From Pseudomonadota bacterium (lineage in GTDB: Bacteria; Pseudomonadota; Gammaproteobacteria; Steroidobacterales; Steroidobacteraceae), in contig JAFEDR010000001.1 of the NCBI GenBank assembly GCA_018241525.1, positions 1 to 64,000 of the forward strand: a stretch of DNA of 64,000 bases. Direction: 5' to 3'. Every line of letters begins with the position of its first letter. Within the stretch, counting starts at the first letter, position 1. Under the pieces are notes generated by a model. That model had not been told where the DNA came from. It made no database searches and saw nothing but the letters and a program-made list of their open reading frames with translations. The translations under genes were made by a program, and so were the position numbers. Positions 51,987 to 63,077 of this stretch are shown here, piece by piece.

Positions 51987-52970
51987 CTAGCGGCGCGCCA
52001 GCCGGCGCACCGAGTCGCGCTCGACGAGCGCGACGTCGAAGAGTGTACGGCGACCGACGTGCGGCGCGCCCGACATCCGCTCGCGGATGACCTCGACCGC
52101 CTTGGCGCCGATCGCGCCGACCGGCTGGGCGATGGTCGTGAGCCGCGGCGCGACCAGGTCGGTCCAGCGGATGTTGTCGAAGCCCGAGACCGAGACGTCC
52201 TCGGGGACGCGCAGCCCGAGCCGCGCCAGCGAGCGGATCGCGCTGATCGCGATCAGGTCGTTGCCGCAGACGATCAGGGTCGCGCCGCGGCGGCGGCGCA
52301 GCGCGGCCTCGGCCTCGGCCGACAGCGCGCCGTCGAAGCCGACGTGCACCTCCCAGGCCACCTTGAGGCCGCGCGGCGAGGCGCCCGCAAACCCGTCGCG
52401 GCGCTGGCGCGCGCTCTCGATCCGCCGCGGGCCCGACAGGAGCCCGACCCGGCCGTGGCCCATGCGCCGCGCGTACTCGGCGAGCAGCCGACCGCCCATC
52501 GCGTAGTCCGACTGCACGACGTCGTAGCCGGGCAGCGGCCGGTCGATCAGTACCACCGGCTTCTGCAGCCCGCGCAGGATCGGCGGCGGCCGCGGCCCGA
52601 CCGGGCACCAGAGGATGCCGTCGACGGCGTGCTGCATCAGCAGCGAAAAGCCGTCCGCCTCGGCCTCGACCCGGCCCTGACTGTCCACCAGGCAGACGAG
52701 CAGCCCCGCGGCCCGCGCGGTGTTCTCGACCGCCTGCGCGAGCTCGGGGAAGAACGGGTTCGTGAGGTCCGGCAGCACGAGGCCGATCGCCCGGGTGCGG
52801 CCGGTGCGCATCGCCTGCGCGGCGCGGTTCGGCCGGTAGCCGAGCTGCTCCGCGACCTCGAGCACGCGCGCGCGGATCTCGCGGCCGACGTTCGGCCGGC
52901 CGTTGAGGACGTTCGAGACCGTCGCGACCGAGACCCCGACCGCCGCCGCGATGTCCTTGACCGTGGCCAC
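51987..52970 (-). CDS. LacI-family repressor 1
   Basis: 327 aa from GTG 52970 (ATVKDIAAAVGVSVATVSNVL follows), giving the standard helix-turn-helix and hinge (NRAAQAMRTGRTRAIGLVLPD). The C-terminal domain is of the sugar/nucleoside-binding type. It lies 19 bases after rbsK and 34 bases before nucleoside hydrolase 1. The likely target is the LacI-type operator at 54172-54185. The effector may be a nucleoside or pentose; this is inferred from context. Confidence 0.92.
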   Translation of the reverse strand: MATVKDIAAAVGVSVATVSNVLNGRPNVGREIRARVLEVAEQLGYRPNRAAQAMRTGRTRAIGLVLPDLTNPFFPELAQAVENTARAAGLLVCLVDSQGRVEAEADGFSLLMQHAVDGILWCPVGPRPPPILRGLQKPVVLIDRPLPGYDVVQSDYAMGGRLLAEYARRMGHGRVGLLSGPRRIESARQRRDGFAGASPRGLKVAWEVHVGFDGALSAEAEAALRRRRGATLIVCGNDLIAISAIRSLARLGLRVPEDVSVSGFDNIRWTDLVAPRLTTIAQPVGAIGAKAVEVIRERMSGAPHVGRRTLFDVALVERDSVRRLARR

Positions 52971-52989
52971 GCGGAGCCGGTGCCGCGGC

Positions 52990-53955
52990 TCAGGCGGAGG
53001 CCGGGTCGGCCGCCGCCCAGGCGCGCTCGTATTCCTCGCGCCCGGCGTAGGAGGCCTGCGCGCCGCGGCGGGTCGTCGACAGGGCGGCGTAGACGATCGC
53101 GCGGCGGATCGCCTCGTCGCGCGGCCGGCCGGCGGCGAGCGAGGCCGCGAAGCAGCCGACGAACGCATCGCCCGCACCGGTCGTGTCGATCGCCTCGACC
53201 GTCGGCGCCGGGAAGTACCGGTCGCCCCTGGCGTCGACCGCGACGCAGCCGGCCGCGCCAAGCGTGACGATCACGCAGCTGCCGCCCGTGGGCACCAGGC
53301 GCCGGGCGCAGTCGATCGCCTCGGCCCGGGTCGTCGCCGGCCGGCCGGCGAGCGCCGCCGCCTCGGTCTCGTTCGGCACGAGGTAGGTCGCCGGGCCGGC
53401 GAGCCGGGCGAGCTCGAGCCCCTGCGCCGGCGCGGGGTTCAGCACGAGCGGCGTGCCGGCGCGGCGGGCGAGCTCCGCCACGCGATACACGGTCGGCAGC
53501 GGCACCTCGCACTGCACGACGACGACCGCGGCGGCGGCGACCGCCGGGGCGAGTGTCTCGAGCTCCTCCGCCGCAAGCCGCGCGTTTGCGCCCGGCACGA
53601 CCACGATGCAGTTCTGGCCGGCGTGGTCGACGTAGATCGCGGCGAGCCCGGTGCCGACGCCCGCCACCGGCCGCACCTCGCCGCTCGCGACGCCCGCGGC
53701 CGAGAGCGACTCGACGACCATGCGGCCGAACGCGTCGTCGCCCACGCGCGCGACGAAGTCGACGGGCGCGCCGCAGCGGGCCGCGGCGACGGCCTGGTTC
53801 GCGCCCTTGCCGCCGACGCTGATCATCGAGCTGTCGCCGACCACCGTCTCGCCGGGTCGCGGCAGCATCGGGGTGGTCACCGAGACGTCGACGTTGGCGC
53901 TGCCGACGACGAGCACCGGGCGGGGGCGGGCGGACGGGTGGCGGTCGGCAGGCAT
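52990..53955 (-). CDS. rbsK: Ribokinase-type sugar kinase
   Basis: 321 aa from ATG 53955, with GAGGA upstream; the longer frame upstream lacks family sequence. It is a PfkB family member with N-terminal VLVVGSANVDVSV, the GGKGANQAVAAAR motif and the C-terminal anion-hole motif DTTGAGDAFVG. It would phosphorylate ribose released by the nucleoside hydrolases. No ribose transporter gene is visible in the window. Confidence 0.92.
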   Translation of the reverse strand: MPADRHPSARPRPVLVVGSANVDVSVTTPMLPRPGETVVGDSSMISVGGKGANQAVAAARCGAPVDFVARVGDDAFGRMVVESLSAAGVASGEVRPVAGVGTGLAAIYVDHAGQNCIVVVPGANARLAAEELETLAPAVAAAAVVVVQCEVPLPTVYRVAELARRAGTPLVLNPAPAQGLELARLAGPATYLVPNETEAAALAGRPATTRAEAIDCARRLVPTGGSCVIVTLGAAGCVAVDARGDRYFPAPTVEAIDTTGAGDAFVGCFAASLAAGRPRDEAIRRAIVYAALSTTRRGAQASYAGREEYERAWAAADPASA

Positions 53956-54146
53956 CGTCGGTCCTCGGCGGCCTCGTGCGCGGGCACGAGGCGGGCCGGC
54001 GTCGACGCCGGCCTTGTCTGGTTCTCGCAACGCGCGCCGCAGCGCCGCGTCGGCATCCCGTGGCGCCGCGCCGGCACCCGCCGGCACCCCGGACCGGGCA
54101 CGCGCGGCGCGGCGCCGGAGCCCGGTTCTGGCGGCGTGCACGAGTC

Positions 54147-54175
54147 TTTACACCCCGCGGGACGCTGTGTAGTGT
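54147..54175 (+). promoter_or_regulatory. Candidate promoter of the TonB receptor gene
   Basis: TTTACA (54147-54152, 5 of 6) and TAGTGT (54170-54175) with a 17-base spacer. The -10 overlaps the left half of the LacI-type operator, as expected for repression. Confidence 0.4.
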
Positions 54176-54198
54176 AACGTTTCACTTCCGGGACGCAA
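54171..54198 (-). promoter_or_regulatory. Candidate promoter of the rbsK-lacI-nucleoside hydrolase unit
   Basis: On the minus strand, TTGCGT (54198-54193) and TACACT (54176-54171) with a 16-base spacer. The operator covers most of the spacer and the -10. Confidence 0.4.
54172..54185. promoter_or_regulatory. LacI-family operator
   Basis: GTGTAACGTTTCAC is a 14-base palindrome with a central CG and one mismatched pair (positions 4 and 11). This is the general form of LacI/GalR-family operators. It overlaps both divergent promoter candidates and lies in front of genes flanked by two LacI regulators. Which LacI binds is not shown by the sequence. Confidence 0.6.
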
Positions 54199-54341
54199 CG
54201 GTCGCGACGTCCACCTCCACGCCGACGGCGGGAGGCGCGGGTCGCGACGCGGCGAGCGATCGGCCCGTGCGCCGCGGAGTGCGAACAACAGTCGGCGCCC
54301 GCAGGTCCTGTCTTGCGGACGCAACACCGGGGAGATCAACC

Positions 54342-56648
<2,307 letters not shown>

Positions 56649-56660
56649 TCGACCGCGACC

Positions 56661-56685
56661 CGCCGCCGGCCGCGCGCCGGCGGCG
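56661..56685 (+). terminator. GC hairpin after the TonB receptor
   Basis: A perfect 10-bp stem (56661-56670 with 56676-56685, loop CGCGC), 12 bases after the receptor stop and without a T-run. Two copies of the palindrome GGCGCGCC follow near 56720-56740. It may partly terminate or stabilise the receptor mRNA ahead of the permease. Confidence 0.45.
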
Positions 56686-56786
56686 CGGGCCGGCCGGCGG
56701 AATCGGGTAGAGTCCGCGACGGCGCGCCGCCGGCGCGCCGCGGGGAGCCTCCCGGGACCCGCACGCTGCCGACGGGTGAGCCCACG

Positions 56787-58106
56787 ATGTCCGCCACGCT
56801 CGATCGCCTCTTCGGTCTCTCGGCGCATGGCACCAACGTGCGCACCGAGCTCGTCGCCGGCCTGACGACGTTCCTGACGATGGCGTACATCGTGGTGGTG
56901 AACCCGGTCGTGCTCGGCGAGGCCGGCATGCCCGTGGCGGCGGTCGCGACCGCCACCTGCCTCTCGGCCGGCCTCGGCTGCATCCTGATGGGGCTGGTCG
57001 CGAACTACCCGCTCGCGATGGCGCCCGGCATGGGCCTGAACGCGTACTTCACGTTCACGGTCGTCAAGAGCATGGGCGTGCCGTGGCAGACCGCGCTCGG
57101 CTGCGTGTTCCTGTCGGCGACCGCCTTCCTGCTGCTGACGCTGGTCGGCGTCCGCCAGCTGATCATCAGCGCCGTGCCGCGCTCGCTGTTCGCCGCGGTC
57201 GCGGGTGGCGTCGGCCTGTTCATCGCCTTCATCGGCCTCGCCGACGCCGGCATCGTCGTCGCCAAGCCGGGCACCATGGTCGGGCTCGGCAGCCTGACGA
57301 CGCCGACCGCCGGCCTGGCGCTGCTCGGCCTCGTGCTGATCGCGGCACTGCAGGCACGCGCGGTCCGCGGCGCGATGCTGATCGGCATCCTTGCGACCGC
57401 GGCGGCCGGCTGGACCGCCGGGCTCGTGCATTTCGCGCCGGGCTCGTACCGGCTCGCCGACCTCGGCGCGACCGCCTTCCAGCTCGACGTGCCCGCGGCG
57501 CTCAACCTCAAGGGCGGCATCGGCCTGTCGCTGGTCGAGATCGTGTTCGTGTTCCTGTTCGTCGACCTGTTCGACAACGTCGGCACGCTGGTCGCCGTCA
57601 CCCAGCGCGCCGGGCTCACGGCCGCCGATGGCTCGATCCCGCGCCTCAACCGCATCCTGATCGTCGACTCGGTCGCGATGGCGGCGGGGGCGGTGGCGGG
57701 CACGAGCCCGGTCACGAGCTACATCGAGAGCGCGTCGGGCGTCGCGGTGGGCGGGCGCACCGGGCTCACCAGCGTGGTGGTCGGGGCGCTGTTCCTCGTG
57801 ACGCTGTTCTTCGCCCCGCTCGTGCAGGCGATTCCGGCCGCCGCGACCGCGCCGGCACTCGTGCTGGTGGGCGGCCTGATGATGGGCGCGCTCGCCCAGG
57901 TCGACTGGGTCGAGCCGGGCGAGGCGATCCCCGCGTTCCTGACGGTGGTGATGATTCCGCTGACGTACTCGATCGCGAACGGCCTCGCCTTCGGCATCAC
58001 CAGCTACGCGATCCTGAAGCTCGTCCGCGGCCAGGCGCGGTCGCAGGACTGGCTCGTGTACCTGCTGGCGGCCCTGTGCGTCGCACGCTTCCTCTACCTC
58101 GCATGA
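56787..58106 (+). CDS. AzgA-type purine permease (NCS2)
   Basis: 439 aa, about 12 to 14 hydrophobic segments. The N-terminus NVRTELVAGLTTFLTMAYIVVVNP and MAPGMGLNAYFTFTVV are hallmarks of the AzgA/PbuG subgroup, proton symporters for hypoxanthine, guanine or adenine. FVDLFDNVGTLVAVTQRAG and GTSPVTSYIESASGVAVGGRTG are the other conserved blocks. It would bring in purine bases released in the periplasm. Its stop overlaps the next start (ATGA). Confidence 0.93.
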   Translation: MSATLDRLFGLSAHGTNVRTELVAGLTTFLTMAYIVVVNPVVLGEAGMPVAAVATATCLSAGLGCILMGLVANYPLAMAPGMGLNAYFTFTVVKSMGVPWQTALGCVFLSATAFLLLTLVGVRQLIISAVPRSLFAAVAGGVGLFIAFIGLADAGIVVAKPGTMVGLGSLTTPTAGLALLGLVLIAALQARAVRGAMLIGILATAAAGWTAGLVHFAPGSYRLADLGATAFQLDVPAALNLKGGIGLSLVEIVFVFLFVDLFDNVGTLVAVTQRAGLTAADGSIPRLNRILIVDSVAMAAGAVAGTSPVTSYIESASGVAVGGRTGLTSVVVGALFLVTLFFAPLVQAIPAAATAPALVLVGGLMMGALAQVDWVEPGEAIPAFLTVVMIPLTYSIANGLAFGITSYAILKLVRGQARSQDWLVYLLAALCVARFLYLA

Positions 58107-59107
58107 GGCGCGTACGGCGCGCCGGCCGGCCGCGCCCGGGCCCATGGTGCGCGGCGCTCGCGACCCTGGCCGTGCTCGCCGGTGCGGGGCGGGCCGAGGC
58201 GGCGGCGCCGGTGCGCGTGCCGGTCGTCATCGACACCGACGCGGGCGACGACATCGACGATGCGTTCGCGATCGCCCTCGCGCTCGCGGACCCGCGGCTC
58301 GAGGTGATCGGCGTCACGACGGCCTGGGGTGACACGCACTTGCGGACCCGGCTCGTGCGCCGGCTGCTCGCCGCCAGCGGACGGCCCGACATCCCGGTCG
58401 CCGAGGGGCCCGCAACCCCGAACCCCACGCCCTTCACGCAGCGCCGCTGGGCGCTCGGCGTCCCGGATGCCGGCCCGGCGCCCGACGCGGTCGGCTACCT
58501 CGTCGAACTCGCCCGCCGCCGCCCCGGCGAGGTCACGCTGCTCGCGCTCGCGCCGCTGACGAACCTCGCTGCCGCGGAGGCGCGGGCGCCCGGCACGCTG
58601 CGCGCGTTCCACGCGGTCGTGCTGATGGCCGGCTCGATCCATGCCGGTTATGCCTCCGGCGGCGCGGTGCCCTCCGCCGTGCCGAGTGCCGAGTACAACG
58701 TCGCCTCGGCGCCGCAGGCGTTCGCGACGCTGCTCGCGTCGGGGGCGCGGGTGCAGTTGTTCCCCCTCGATTCCACGCAGCTCAAGTTCGACGAGGTGCG
58801 CCGCGACCGCCTGTTCGCCTATGGCACGCCCTCGACCGACGCGCTGGCGCTGCTCTACCACCAGTGGCGGCTCTGGAACGGCTGGGGCCAGCTGACGCCG
58901 ACCCTGTTCGACGTCGTGCCGGTGGCCTGGCTCGCGGCGCCTGCGCTCTGCCGGCTCGAGCCCCTGCGGATCGAGGTCGACGCCCGCGGCTACACGCGCC
59001 CGGTCGCCGGGACCGCCAACCTCGAGGCGTGCCTCGCGATTGACGAGGCGGCGACGCAGCGGCTGATCCTCGAGACTCTGGCACCCGAACCACGGAGCGA
59101 CCGATGA
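58103..59107 (+). CDS. Periplasmic nucleoside hydrolase 2
   Basis: 334 aa from ATG 58103, overlapping the permease stop, with a signal peptide (LATLAVLAGAGRAEA). It carries the Asp cluster DTDAGDDIDDAFAIALAL (from D44), a form common in the family, plus VTLLALAPLTNLAAAE and VLMAGSIHAGYASGG. It should hydrolyse purine or other nucleosides in the periplasm, feeding the permease encoded just upstream. Its motif differs from hydrolase 1, so substrate ranges may differ. Confidence 0.92.
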   Translation: MRRVRRAGRPRPGPWCAALATLAVLAGAGRAEAAAPVRVPVVIDTDAGDDIDDAFAIALALADPRLEVIGVTTAWGDTHLRTRLVRRLLAASGRPDIPVAEGPATPNPTPFTQRRWALGVPDAGPAPDAVGYLVELARRRPGEVTLLALAPLTNLAAAEARAPGTLRAFHAVVLMAGSIHAGYASGGAVPSAVPSAEYNVASAPQAFATLLASGARVQLFPLDSTQLKFDEVRRDRLFAYGTPSTDALALLYHQWRLWNGWGQLTPTLFDVVPVAWLAAPALCRLEPLRIEVDARGYTRPVAGTANLEACLAIDEAATQRLILETLAPEPRSDR

Positions 59108-60636
59108 CCCCGACCTTCCGTGCCGCGCTGGCGCTCGGCGTCTGTCTGGCCGGCGCGGCCGCGTTCGCGGCGGAAGGCCCGGTCGTGCGCACGACCGCCG
59201 GCGCGGTCCGTGGCACCGGCGGCGACGTGCTCGCGTTCAAGGGCATCCCGTACGCGGCGCCGCCGGTCGGCGCCGGCCGCTGGCGCGCGCCCGCGCCGCC
59301 CGCCCGCTGGACCGGCGTGCGCGATGCGAGCCGCTTCGGCAATGACTGCGTGCAGTCGCCGTGGATCGTCTCCTCGGGCCAGCCGGTCAGCGAGGACTGC
59401 CTGACGGTCAACGTCTGGACGCCGTCGCTCACGCCTGCAGCGCGGCGACCGGTGCTCGTGTTCCTGTACGGCGGCGCGTTCATCGGCGGCACCGGGGCGT
59501 ACGCGCTCTATGACGGCACGCGGCTCGCCGCCGGCGGCGCGGTGGTCGTGAGCTTCAACTACCGCGTCGGCATCCTGGGATTCCTCGCCCATCCGGGGCT
59601 GAGTGCCGAGAGCCCGACCCACAGCTCGGGCAACTACGGGCTGCTCGATCAACTCGCGGCGCTGCGCTGGGTGCAGGCCAACATCGGCGCCTTCGGCGGC
59701 GACCCGGCGCGCGTCACGGTGTTCGGCGAGTCCGCCGGCGCGGCCTCGATCGCGCTGCTGCTGACCTCGCCGCGGGCGCAGGGGCTGTTCGCCGGCGCGA
59801 TCCTGCAGAGCCCCGTGCTCGAGCCGCTGGCCGGGCTCGCCGCCGCCGAAACGGCGGGCCGACGGCTCGAGCCCGACCTCGCGCGGCTGCGGCGGTGGTC
59901 GGCCGAGGAGCTGCTGAAGCACAACCTCGACTTCTTCCCGGCGCCGGCGCGGGCGCTGACCGAGCCCGCCTTCCCGCGGCCGATCCTCGACGGCCACGTG
60001 CTCGCGCGCCAGCCGCGCGAGGCCTACGCCGCGGGCGCGGTCCTTCCCGTGCCGGCGATCGTCGGCTGCAACGTCGACGAGGGCCGGATGTTCTCGCCAC
60101 CGACGCTGGCGCCGGATGCCGCCGCCTTCGCGCGCTACGCGCGCGAGCGCTACGGCGCCGCGGCCGACGAGCTCGGCCGGCTCTATCCGGTCGCGGGCGA
60201 TGCGGCCGCGCACGCCGCGGCGACGCGACTGATCGGCGATGCGCTCTTCAACGAGGCGTGCCGTGCGATCGCGCGCGGCCTCGTGCGCGCGACGCCGCGG
60301 GTGTATGCGTACCTCTTCAGCCGCGACCTCGGCTCGAGCGGCGTGCCGGCCACGCATGCGGAGGAGCTCGCGCACGTGTTCGGCAACCTGACCGCGCCGG
60401 ACTTCAACCCGCACCCGCCGCTCGATGCGAAGGATGCGGCGCTGTCGGAGGCCATGCGTGGCGCGTGGCTGCGGTTCGCGGCGGGCGGCGACCCGAACGG
60501 CGGCACGCTGCCGGCCTGGCCGCGCTACGGGGCCGACGATCCCTACCTCGAGTTCGGCGCCTCGATCACCGCCGGCCGGGCGTTCCGCCGCGAGGCGCTC
60601 GATTTCCTCGAGCGGCACCCGATCGAGGTCCCCTGA
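59104..60636 (+). CDS. Exported type B carboxylesterase
   Basis: 510 aa from ATG 59104, overlapping the nucleoside hydrolase stop (ATGA). Signal peptide MTPTFRAALALGVCLAGAAA. Classic blocks are GIPYAAPPVG, SEDCLTVNVWTP, the oxyanion LYGGAFIGG, the nucleophile S210 in FGESAGAAS, an acid in NVDEGRMFS and a His in THAEELAHVFGN. It hydrolyses carboxylic esters. Its place as third gene behind a permease and nucleoside hydrolase suggests removal of acyl groups from the imported compound, which is inference. Confidence 0.92.
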   Translation: MTPTFRAALALGVCLAGAAAFAAEGPVVRTTAGAVRGTGGDVLAFKGIPYAAPPVGAGRWRAPAPPARWTGVRDASRFGNDCVQSPWIVSSGQPVSEDCLTVNVWTPSLTPAARRPVLVFLYGGAFIGGTGAYALYDGTRLAAGGAVVVSFNYRVGILGFLAHPGLSAESPTHSSGNYGLLDQLAALRWVQANIGAFGGDPARVTVFGESAGAASIALLLTSPRAQGLFAGAILQSPVLEPLAGLAAAETAGRRLEPDLARLRRWSAEELLKHNLDFFPAPARALTEPAFPRPILDGHVLARQPREAYAAGAVLPVPAIVGCNVDEGRMFSPPTLAPDAAAFARYARERYGAAADELGRLYPVAGDAAAHAAATRLIGDALFNEACRAIARGLVRATPRVYAYLFSRDLGSSGVPATHAEELAHVFGNLTAPDFNPHPPLDAKDAALSEAMRGAWLRFAAGGDPNGGTLPAWPRYGADDPYLEFGASITAGRAFRREALDFLERHPIEVP

Positions 60637-60642
60637 GGACGC

Positions 60643-63069
60643 TCAGGCGTCGAAGCCGGCGAGCTCACCGCAGGTCACGAAGTCCCCGGCCGGCCGGCCG
60701 ACGATCCGCAGGCCCCAGGCCTCGCGCGCGGCGGGAAGCGCGAGCGAGAACGCGCTGCCCGTGACGAGCGCGCGCGCCGCGGCGAGGCTCGCCGGATAGC
60801 CCGCGAGCCGCCCGACCCGGATCCACCGCGCGTGGTCAGGGTCGGGGTACTCGCCGTCGCGCCAGCCGCGGACCCGTCCCGGCGCGAGCTCGAGCCACGG
60901 GCCGCCGTCGCTCGGATCGAAGGCGCCGCCCGCCGGTCCGACCGGGCCGTGGCGGAACGCCAGCCGCCCCAGCCGGGCGGGAACATCGAGGATGACGCTG
61001 AACCAGACCAGCGCGCCCTGGCGGGCGGCGTCGACGTTCGCCGACGCCCCAAAGCTAGGATCGCGCGGGTCGATCGCCGCGTAGGTGGCCGGGTCCTCGT
61101 CGGTCAGCGACTCCGCGAGGTCGCCCGGCAGCGCCAGCGCCCCGGGCCGCACCATCCACGGCGAGGTCGACAGCGCCGCGCGGGCGTACGCCGTCCGCGG
61201 CGCGCGTCCGCGCCGCGGGTGGCGCACGAGCAGCGCGCGGAAGTCGCGTGCGTCGGCGAACGGCACGCAGACGAGCTCGTGCGGCACGAGCGCAGGGCCG
61301 CCGGAGGCGGCGGCGCCGGCGACCACGCCGGCGAAGGCGTAGGCGGGATCGGCGCGCCCCGCGCGCGGCCGGGGGTCGAGCCGCGGCGGCAGGCGTCCGA
61401 TCGCGGCGCGCGACAGGTCGGGCAGCGACGGGTTCAGCGACGCCTCGAGCGCGAGCAGCTGCGGGCCGCGCCGCAGGTACTCGTGTCCGGGGTAGCGTGC
61501 CGGACCCGCCATTCGCTCGAGCGGCAGCGCGAGCTCGATCTCGATCGTGGCGCCTGGTTCCCAGTCCTCGACGAGATCGAGGTACTCGCCGCGCGCGCCG
61601 CCCGCCACCCGGCCGTGCATGCGGACCTCGAAGCGCGGACACCAGTCGGGGACGCGCAGCCGTACCCGGAAGCGCGCCGGCGCCTCCGGCGAGACGCGCA
61701 GCCGGACCCGCCCGTCGGCCGGGAAGTCGGTCTCGAGGGCGACGTCCACCGTCGTCCCGGCGGCTTCGAGGCGTGCCCGCGCGGCCGCGTACAGCAGCAC
61801 GACGATGCCCTCGGCGTCGGTCCCGAAGGCGAGCCGCGGCAGGCGTGCGAGCGCCCGCGGCCCGCTCGAGACGCAGCACAGCAAGCCGGGGCTGTACTCC
61901 TTCCTGCCGGCGAAGGCGGTGTAGTAGCAGAGGTCGCCGCCGTCCGGATCCTGGGCCGCGAGCAGGTGGTTGTAGACCGTGCGCTCGATCTCGGCCGCGA
62001 AGCGCGCCTCGCCGGTCAGCTCCAGCAGCGCCGCATTGAACTCGATCCAGTTGACGCTGGCGCAGGTCTCGCCAACGTTCGAGGCGGCGTAGGCCAGCTG
62101 CTGCGGCGGCGGCTGGAAGTGCTCGCCGGCGCTGACCGCGCCGCTCGGATAGACCTGCCGGCCGACGATGTCGCGCCAGGCCGCGAGGCAGGCGGCGAGC
62201 AGGCGCGGCTCGCCGGTCAGCCGGTGGAGCTCGACGAGGCCGACCAGGTTCGACAGCAGTTCGTACGCCTTGCCGTTCGCGGTCCGGTGCACCTCGCCGT
62301 GCTCGAGCAGCGCCGCGACGATGCGCGGCCCGCCCGGATGGTCGTAGGCGCGCACGACGTCGCCCGCGAAGTCGAGCACCGTCCTGTCGCCGGTGCGCCG
62401 GTAGAGCGCGCAGAGCGCGACCAGCACGCTGGTCGCGGCCATGCCGACGTGCTCGCCGGCGCGCACCAGGTCGCGCTGGCCGGGCGCCTCGCCGAAGGTG
62501 GCGGCCAGCAGGCGGAAGATCCGCCGGCATCCCTCGAGCGCCGCCGCGTCTCCCGACCAGTCGTGGTACGCGAGCAGCCCGAGCAGGTGGTACTTGTGCA
62601 CCCAGACGTCCCAGCCGGTCCAGCGGCGCGCGGCCGGCTGGGAGCCCAGGTAGCCATCCGGCTCCTGGCGCGCCAGCAGGCCCTGCGCGACGCGCCGCGC
62701 GCTCGCGGCGAGCGCCGCGTCCGGCTGGTCCGCGAGCACGCAGCAGGCGGCGTCCAGGAACTTGCCGGCGTGTTCGCCGAGCCAGCCGCCGTCGCCGCGC
62801 TCGCGAGCCGCCGGCTCGAAGGGCGCGAGCAGCCGCTCCGGCTCGACGCGCTGCAGGCGACCTTCGAGGTTGACCGTGTAGCGCCGTCCCAGGAGGCCGC
62901 TGAGCGTCACGGCACCCGGCGGCGCCAGCGCGAGCTGGCCGGAGATCGCCGGGGTTCCGGTGGCGTGGCTCGCGCGTGGCAGCGCGGGCGCGAGGCCGGC
63001 CACCGTGGCGAGCGCCAGCAGGTCGCGCCTCGTCAGCCGCGGGGCATCGCCCGGTGTGCGCGTGGCCAT
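60643..63069 (-). CDS. Tat-exported GH127-like glycoside hydrolase (DUF1680)
   Basis: 808 aa from ATG 63069, with GAGGA upstream. A Tat signal (LTRRDLLALATVAGLAPAL) directs export. The (alpha/alpha)6-barrel part contains the GH127/GH146 zinc-thiolate active site: E316 (AGEHF), E334-T-C336 (NVGETCAS) and C398-C399 (GLLCCVSSG). In the Bifidobacterium beta-L-arabinofuranosidase, the equivalent Cys is the nucleophile. A beta-rich C-terminal half follows. It lies eight bases after the phosphoribosyltransferase gene. The substrate is unknown; a pentose-containing glycoside is likely. Confidence 0.88.
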   Translation of the reverse strand: MATRTPGDAPRLTRRDLLALATVAGLAPALPRASHATGTPAISGQLALAPPGAVTLSGLLGRRYTVNLEGRLQRVEPERLLAPFEPAARERGDGGWLGEHAGKFLDAACCVLADQPDAALAASARRVAQGLLARQEPDGYLGSQPAARRWTGWDVWVHKYHLLGLLAYHDWSGDAAALEGCRRIFRLLAATFGEAPGQRDLVRAGEHVGMAATSVLVALCALYRRTGDRTVLDFAGDVVRAYDHPGGPRIVAALLEHGEVHRTANGKAYELLSNLVGLVELHRLTGEPRLLAACLAAWRDIVGRQVYPSGAVSAGEHFQPPPQQLAYAASNVGETCASVNWIEFNAALLELTGEARFAAEIERTVYNHLLAAQDPDGGDLCYYTAFAGRKEYSPGLLCCVSSGPRALARLPRLAFGTDAEGIVVLLYAAARARLEAAGTTVDVALETDFPADGRVRLRVSPEAPARFRVRLRVPDWCPRFEVRMHGRVAGGARGEYLDLVEDWEPGATIEIELALPLERMAGPARYPGHEYLRRGPQLLALEASLNPSLPDLSRAAIGRLPPRLDPRPRAGRADPAYAFAGVVAGAAASGGPALVPHELVCVPFADARDFRALLVRHPRRGRAPRTAYARAALSTSPWMVRPGALALPGDLAESLTDEDPATYAAIDPRDPSFGASANVDAARQGALVWFSVILDVPARLGRLAFRHGPVGPAGGAFDPSDGGPWLELAPGRVRGWRDGEYPDPDHARWIRVGRLAGYPASLAAARALVTGSAFSLALPAAREAWGLRIVGRPAGDFVTCGELAGFDA

Positions 63070-63077
63070 CGCCGTCC

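Larger units (their letters stand above)
53956..54341. other. Divergent intergenic region between rbsK and the TonB receptor
   Basis: A 386-base gap with no convincing gene. It holds a LacI-type operator and two overlapping promoter candidates, one for each direction (listed separately), near its middle. The about 155 bases from the operator to the receptor start form its untranslated leader; the frames open there have no family sequence and no good ribosome binding site. Confidence 0.8.

Noticed and set aside
56715..56745. Two adjacent GGCGCGCC palindromes as an operator or recombination site
   Set aside because: Such palindromes are expected by chance at this GC content, and nothing around them supports a binding-site role.
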